Below are positions 60,524-64,000 of a stretch of 64,000 nt of DNA, one piece after another (position 1 is the stretch's first letter; each line of letters opens with the position of its first letter). Position numbers and translations under genes: made by a program. The notes beneath the pieces were generated by a model. It saw only the letters and a program-made list of their open reading frames with translations, searched no databases and was not told where the DNA came from. Origin of the DNA: Hafnia alvei (GTDB taxonomy: Bacteria; Pseudomonadota; Gammaproteobacteria; Enterobacterales; Enterobacteriaceae); the NCBI RefSeq assembly GCF_900095695.1, contig NZ_FMIQ01000027.1, positions 62,001 through 126,000 on the forward strand, read 5' to 3'.

Positions 60524-61549
60524 ATGAAAGCATTGTCAAAATTGAAGGCGGAAGAAGGGATTTGGATGACCGATGTGCCTAAGCCAGAGCTTGGGCATAA
60601 CGACATCATGATTAAAATCCGTAAAACGGCGATTTGTGGCACTGACGTCCATATTTACAACTGGGATGAATGGTCGCAAAAAACCATTCCGGTTCCGATG
60701 GTCGTTGGCCATGAATATGTGGGCGAGATTGTTGCGATCGGGCAAGAAGTCACCGGCTATAAAATTGGCGAACGTGTTTCTGGTGAGGGGCATATTACCT
60801 GTGGTCATTGTCGCAATTGTCGCGGTGGCCGCACGCATCTATGTCGAAACACCACCGGCGTGGGTGTTAACCGCACTGGCGCATTTGCTGAGTATTTAGT
60901 TATTCCGGCATTTAACGCGTTCAAAATCCCAGACAATATTCCCGATGAGTTAGCGGCTATTTTTGACCCGTTTGGCAATGCTGTTCATACCGCGCTTTCA
61001 TTTGATTTAGTGGGTGAAGACGTCTTAGTTTCCGGCGCAGGGCCGATTGGCATTATGGCGGCGGCGGTGTGTAAACACGTTGGCGCGCGTAATGTCGTGA
61101 TTACCGACGTTAATGAATATCGTCTGGATCTGGCTCGTAAAATGGGCGTGACCCGCGCAGTGAATGTGAGTAAAGAAAATCTCACTGATGTGATGAATGA
61201 GCTTGGAATGACCGAAGGTTTTGACGTCGGCTTGGAGATGTCTGGAGCACCGCCAGCGTTCCGTGCGATGCTGAGCACCATGAATCACGGTGGCAAAATT
61301 GCGATGCTGGGGATCCCGCCATCAGATATGGCCATTGATTGGAATCAGGTGATTTTTAAAGGGCTGTTCATCAAGGGCATTTATGGCCGCGAGATGTTTG
61401 AAACATGGTACAAGATGGCAGCGTTACTGCAGTCAGGGTTGGATCTGAGTCCAATCATCACTCACCAGTTTGGTATTGATGATTTCCAAAAAGGCTTTGA
61501 TGCTATGCGTTCAGGCCAATCAGGCAAGGTCGTTCTGAGCTGGGATTAA
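60524..61549 (+). CDS. tdh: L-threonine 3-dehydrogenase
   Basis: 341 residues (E. coli length). Zinc alcohol-dehydrogenase family: catalytic Cys in [28 protein letters not shown], the structural zinc site [15 protein letters not shown], and NAD loop [12 protein letters not shown]. It oxidises threonine to 2-amino-3-ketobutyrate for Kbl. Start ATG 60524 has TAAGGAAC, overlapping the kbl stop, as ribosome site. Confidence 0.97.
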   Translation: MKALSKLKAEEGIWMTDVPKPELGHNDIMIKIRKTAICGTDVHIYNWDEWSQKTIPVPMVVGHEYVGEIVAIGQEVTGYKIGERVSGEGHITCGHCRNCRGGRTHLCRNTTGVGVNRTGAFAEYLVIPAFNAFKIPDNIPDELAAIFDPFGNAVHTALSFDLVGEDVLVSGAGPIGIMAAAVCKHVGARNVVITDVNEYRLDLARKMGVTRAVNVSKENLTDVMNELGMTEGFDVGLEMSGAPPAFRAMLSTMNHGGKIAMLGIPPSDMAIDWNQVIFKGLFIKGIYGREMFETWYKMAALLQSGLDLSPIITHQFGIDDFQKGFDAMRSGQSGKVVLSWD

Positions 61550-61565
61550 GATCTTTATATGAGTA

Positions 61566-61725
61566 AAAGCCCCAAATAGGGCAATGCCGTTCGTTTAAGA
61601 GCTCGAGATACAGGGGGCTAGCACACCGCGGGGCGCTCCGGCAGCTAAAGCTGCTACGACCCCATCGGTGTACTTCCCCTAAAATCACGCTTAAGTGAAC
61701 TGTATTACCCAAACAGGGGCTTTTT
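61566..61725 (+). terminator. Split terminator of tdh with the repeat inside its loop
   Basis: AAAAGCCCC (61566-61574) is complementary to GGGGCTTTT (61715-61723), and a T run follows. The arms are about 140 bases apart because repeat copy B lies between them. A smaller stem GCCC-N6-GGGC (61570-61583) may form instead. Confidence 0.5.
61589..61707. repeat. Dispersed palindromic repeat, copy B
   Basis: Counterpart of 18116-18237. Ends GTTCGTTTAAG and CTTAAGTGAAC; centre GGCAGC-TAAA-GCTGC (61640-61655); shared blocks CGAGATACA, GCGGGGCG, CTACGACC, CATCGGTGT and TGTATTA. Relative to copy A, both sides of the central stem change together (G-C to A-T), so pairing is kept. Confidence 0.8.
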
Positions 61726-61728
61726 TTA

Positions 61729-63342
61729 TTAGTTAGATAGCGGCTCTTCAGCGGTTTTTCTCAGTTGGTGGTAGTCCAATTTCTGGTAGCGATTGTCGAG
61801 AACGGTAGAGTCGCCAGCGAACTTCTCAATGACGGCGTTAATATTGGTGAATGCTCCTCGCTGCGCATCGGTAATCCCTAGCCATGTTGCAACGAGGATA
61901 TCGTTGTAGCGGGTTGAGAAAACTGCGTTTACTTGCCCTGTTTCATCTTTATCGCGTGGTGTTAATGCTGGGCTATACCATATAAACATCGGCACATGAT
62001 AAGCCTCCTGACTAGGTGTTATGCCGCCATGGAAATAAGGCGCACTTTGTCTTGGAGCTCGTTCTAATGCATGGTCAGAGAAATAAAGCACCGAGGCCTT
62101 ATGTTGTTTTAACAAGCTAAATATTTCGCCCAAGAGGCTATCTGTGTATCGAACAGAATTATCGTAGCAAGCATCTATATCATTAGATTTATCAAATACG
62201 GTTTCGTTTGCGGGATATCTTTTACATGCTGGTTCATGACTACCATATAAGTGCAGAACAATGAGTTTTTTATCGTGCGCTGGTTTTTGTAATGCCGTTT
62301 TTAGGTGAGGCAGCAACTCTTTGTCATAGCCTTTAATATACAGTTTATCTTCCGCATTCATGGCAATGCCTGCAACAGAAGAGCCATAGTTACCAAAGGC
62401 TGTTTGTGCACTTAGCCATGTAGTATGGAAGCCCGCTTGGTTAGCTAAACTAATAATATTATCTGAATAATTTTTAAGATCATGATTATTAATATTGTCT
62501 GCGCTCAGCGCCATAGGAACGGCAACAGATGTAAATGGCACGCCGCTGATAGCGTGATTAAACAGTTTTAAGTACGACTTTTGCGCTTCTAGCTGTGGCG
62601 TAGTTGGCTTTTGGTAGCCGTAAATACTCATATTTTTAGCGCGCTCTGATTCACCAATAATCAATACATAGGTATCAATACCGGTATCTTTAACGCTAAG
62701 ACTATAGTGTGGTGCCGCGCCGCTGATATTTTTCAAGATTTGGCTTTCCTGCATAGCCGTCAGGAAATAACTCAGGTTAAAGAAAGGCATGTAGGTTGTG
62801 AATCGGGCGGCAACTTTAAGTTCTGCGCTAGCACCTTCATTAACAGGGCGCTTTTTAACGAACTTCATCGAAGAGACGAGTGCAATAGCGCATATCACTA
62901 TCAGTAGAATTCCCGTTATTTTTTTGGAGATCATTTTTCCTTTAGCAGGACGGATCGCCAAAATAAACAAGATAAGTAATGCTAGGCAGATAATCACAAA
63001 GCGAATATAGACACCAAGCATAGCCAGCATCTCAACTGGGTTGCTTTCAAGCGTGCTAACAGCAAAGCCATCGTTAAACGGCGTTTTGAAAGTAAACCAA
63101 GAGTAGAGGCTAAGGCTGATATCTGATGAGCAGAGAAACAGAAACGGTAAGGCCAATATGATCCGCAGAGTCGTTGACCGAATCGCTTTAAGGAATAATA
63201 GCGACAACGTGAACGTCACAATGCGATAAGACATGTGAATGTTGGGGGCCATCAGTATATTGATAATACTGAAAATAATTACGCTAATAATTAGCAGTAG
63301 ATACTCTTTCCCAAAGAGTAAATAAGGTGTCTTTTTATACAT
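61729..63342 (-). CDS. Phosphoethanolamine transferase (EptA/CptA/OpgE family)
   Basis: 537 residues. Five N-terminal membrane segments (to about residue 165) precede a periplasmic sulfatase-fold domain. The zinc/nucleophile residues expected of the family are visible: Glu in IIGESERAKNMSIYGY (about 229), a Thr in SGVPFTSVAVP as likely nucleophile, and Asp-His in YFSDHALER. Conserved Cys pairs (ACKRYP, DACYDN) suit periplasmic disulfides. It should transfer phosphoethanolamine from phosphatidylethanolamine to lipid A, core or glucans. The acceptor is not clear; the waa neighbourhood favours lipopolysaccharide. It separates tdh from yibQ, which adjoin in E. coli. Confidence 0.85.
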   Translation of the reverse strand: MYKKTPYLLFGKEYLLLIISVIIFSIINILMAPNIHMSYRIVTFTLSLLFLKAIRSTTLRIILALPFLFLCSSDISLSLYSWFTFKTPFNDGFAVSTLESNPVEMLAMLGVYIRFVIICLALLILFILAIRPAKGKMISKKITGILLIVICAIALVSSMKFVKKRPVNEGASAELKVAARFTTYMPFFNLSYFLTAMQESQILKNISGAAPHYSLSVKDTGIDTYVLIIGESERAKNMSIYGYQKPTTPQLEAQKSYLKLFNHAISGVPFTSVAVPMALSADNINNHDLKNYSDNIISLANQAGFHTTWLSAQTAFGNYGSSVAGIAMNAEDKLYIKGYDKELLPHLKTALQKPAHDKKLIVLHLYGSHEPACKRYPANETVFDKSNDIDACYDNSVRYTDSLLGEIFSLLKQHKASVLYFSDHALERAPRQSAPYFHGGITPSQEAYHVPMFIWYSPALTPRDKDETGQVNAVFSTRYNDILVATWLGITDAQRGAFTNINAVIEKFAGDSTVLDNRYQKLDYHQLRKTAEEPLSN

Positions 63343-63353
63343 TTTAGTTTGGT

Positions 63354-63403
63354 AATTAATTCATAATCCGCAATGCAACATTATGCCGGATTATGAATTA
63401 ATT
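63354..63403. repeat. Perfect 17-bp inverted repeat between yibQ and the PEtN transferase
   Basis: AATTAATTCATAATCCG (63354-63370) and CGGATTATGAATTAATT (63387-63403) around a 16-base loop. It lies just after the yibQ stop and 12 bases before the transferase start, and could be a terminator or an operator. Confidence 0.7.
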
Positions 63404-63417
63404 TAATACTGACGCAA

Positions 63418-64000
63418 TTACAGCCAGTAATTCCAGCGTGACTGTATAAATTTTATCGGAGCTGAGTTTACTATGCTGGTGCTAATGGCATCAAACATGG
63501 CGGTAGCATACACCTTCTCTGGCGATTTTTTGCCGATGCATTGTTTAACACCACGGAATGGGTTGTGTGGTTTTTGCTGTGTCGGCAGCGGATTTTTATC
63601 TGGTACGGAAGCGCCATTAAGCAGTGAGCTAGGACGAACCAATACAATATCTGCCGGTAATGACGGCAGCATTTGTTGTAATACGCGTACAGTTGACGGA
63701 TGCGGATGGCCGATGGCTATTGCAGACCCACTTTTCCGCGCGATTTGGATGGCGCGATTAAATTGTTGGCGGATAGCGGCTTCGTTTTGAGAATCATCAA
63801 GAAAGACTCTACGCTTAATGACCTTAATCCCGGTACCAGCAGAGGCGTTTGTCACTTGGCTATTGCCGATCGTCATGCTGTCGAGAAAATAAAGAAAATG
63901 ATACTGCTCCAGCGTGCGCATGACTTTCTGCATCCCCTGCAGATTTGACGTCATCAGGCTGCCCATATGGTTGTTCATCCCAACGGCATAGGGCACGGCG
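63418..64000 (-). CDS. yibQ: Divergent polysaccharide deacetylase family protein YibQ (C-terminal part)
   Basis: The last 194 codons or so of the gene; the N-terminal part is beyond the window end (E. coli YibQ has 319 residues). The frame is open to base 64000 and the GTG at 63996 is internal. Family blocks: NNHMGSLMTS with the metal-binding His, FLDSMTIGNSQV, and AIAIGHPHPSTVRVLQQ. The family is a carbohydrate-esterase-4-like periplasmic group of unknown substrate. It follows the kbl-tdh region as in E. coli. Confidence 0.88.
   Translation of the reverse strand, partial: AVPYAVGMNNHMGSLMTSNLQGMQKVMRTLEQYHFLYFLDSMTIGNSQVTNASAGTGIKVIKRRVFLDDSQNEAAIRQQFNRAIQIARKSGSAIAIGHPHPSTVRVLQQMLPSLPADIVLVRPSSLLNGASVPDKNPLPTQQKPHNPFRGVKQCIGKKSPEKVYATAMFDAISTSIVNSAPIKFIQSRWNYWL

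Overview
The window is a chromosomal segment of an enterobacterium. Nearly every core gene (ibpAB, avtA, mtlADR, glyQS, spoT-rpoZ-gmk, rph-pyrE, coaBC-dut, rpmBG-mutM, waa, kbl-tdh) reads as a close orthologue of its Escherichia coli counterpart and keeps much of the E. coli 80-83 min order. Base composition looks like about 48-49 % G+C. Lineage-specific differences (tusA-yhhQ-dcrB placed between yiaD and yicH, a short waa outer-core set, an added phosphoethanolamine transferase gene) point to Hafnia or a close relative (Hafniaceae). That assignment is an inference and was not tested by any search.

Layout. 1-3.2 kb: a frameshifted sugar-acid permease of the major facilitator superfamily, an EAL-domain gene and yidR, facing yidQ. 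3.6-5.0 kb: the ibpA-ibpB heat-shock operon with a sigma-32 promoter and ROSE-type RNA thermometer motifs. 5.1-11.4 kb: avtA, yibL and the mannitol operon mtlA-mtlD-mtlR with a cluster of CRP sites. 11.4-15.3 kb: yiaF and glyQ-glyS. 15.4-21.8 kb: a small autotransporter-barrel gene, tag-yiaC, yiaD, a LacI-type regulator, tusA, yhhQ (with a preQ1-I riboswitch and a PurR-like box), a GNAT gene and dcrB. 21.8-26.6 kb: yicH, xanP and gltS. 26.6-32.5 kb: the gmk-rpoZ-spoT-trmH-recG block on the minus strand. 32.7-38.4 kb: ligB, yicG, then an islet with a LysR regulator, a hydroxyacid dehydrogenase and two overlapping half-size DMT transporters. 38.4-47.6 kb: yicC, rph-pyrE with its attenuator, slmA, dut-coaBC, radC, rpmB-rpmG, mutM, coaD and waaA. 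47.6-59.0 kb: lipopolysaccharide core synthesis in two convergent operons, an RfaH/ops-type operon waaQ-waaG-waaP-GT8-waaY-waaZ-GT9 and hldD-waaF-waaC-waaL. 59.3-64 kb: kbl-tdh, a phosphoethanolamine transferase, and the C-terminal part of yibQ cut by the window end.

How the genes work together. hldD makes ADP-heptose. waaA, waaC, waaF and waaQ build the Kdo-heptose inner core, waaP and waaY phosphorylate it, waaZ may add a third Kdo, waaG and the GT8/GT9 enzymes extend it, and waaL attaches O-antigen. coaBC and coaD serve coenzyme A synthesis, rph-pyrE pyrimidines, spoT the stringent response, and kbl-tdh threonine breakdown.

The least explained items are a dispersed imperfect palindrome of about 115 bp, present twice (18.1 kb and 61.6 kb) with compensatory changes in its central hairpin, and a long inverted repeat in the rpmB leader. 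No tRNA, rRNA, CRISPR array or intact insertion sequence was seen.
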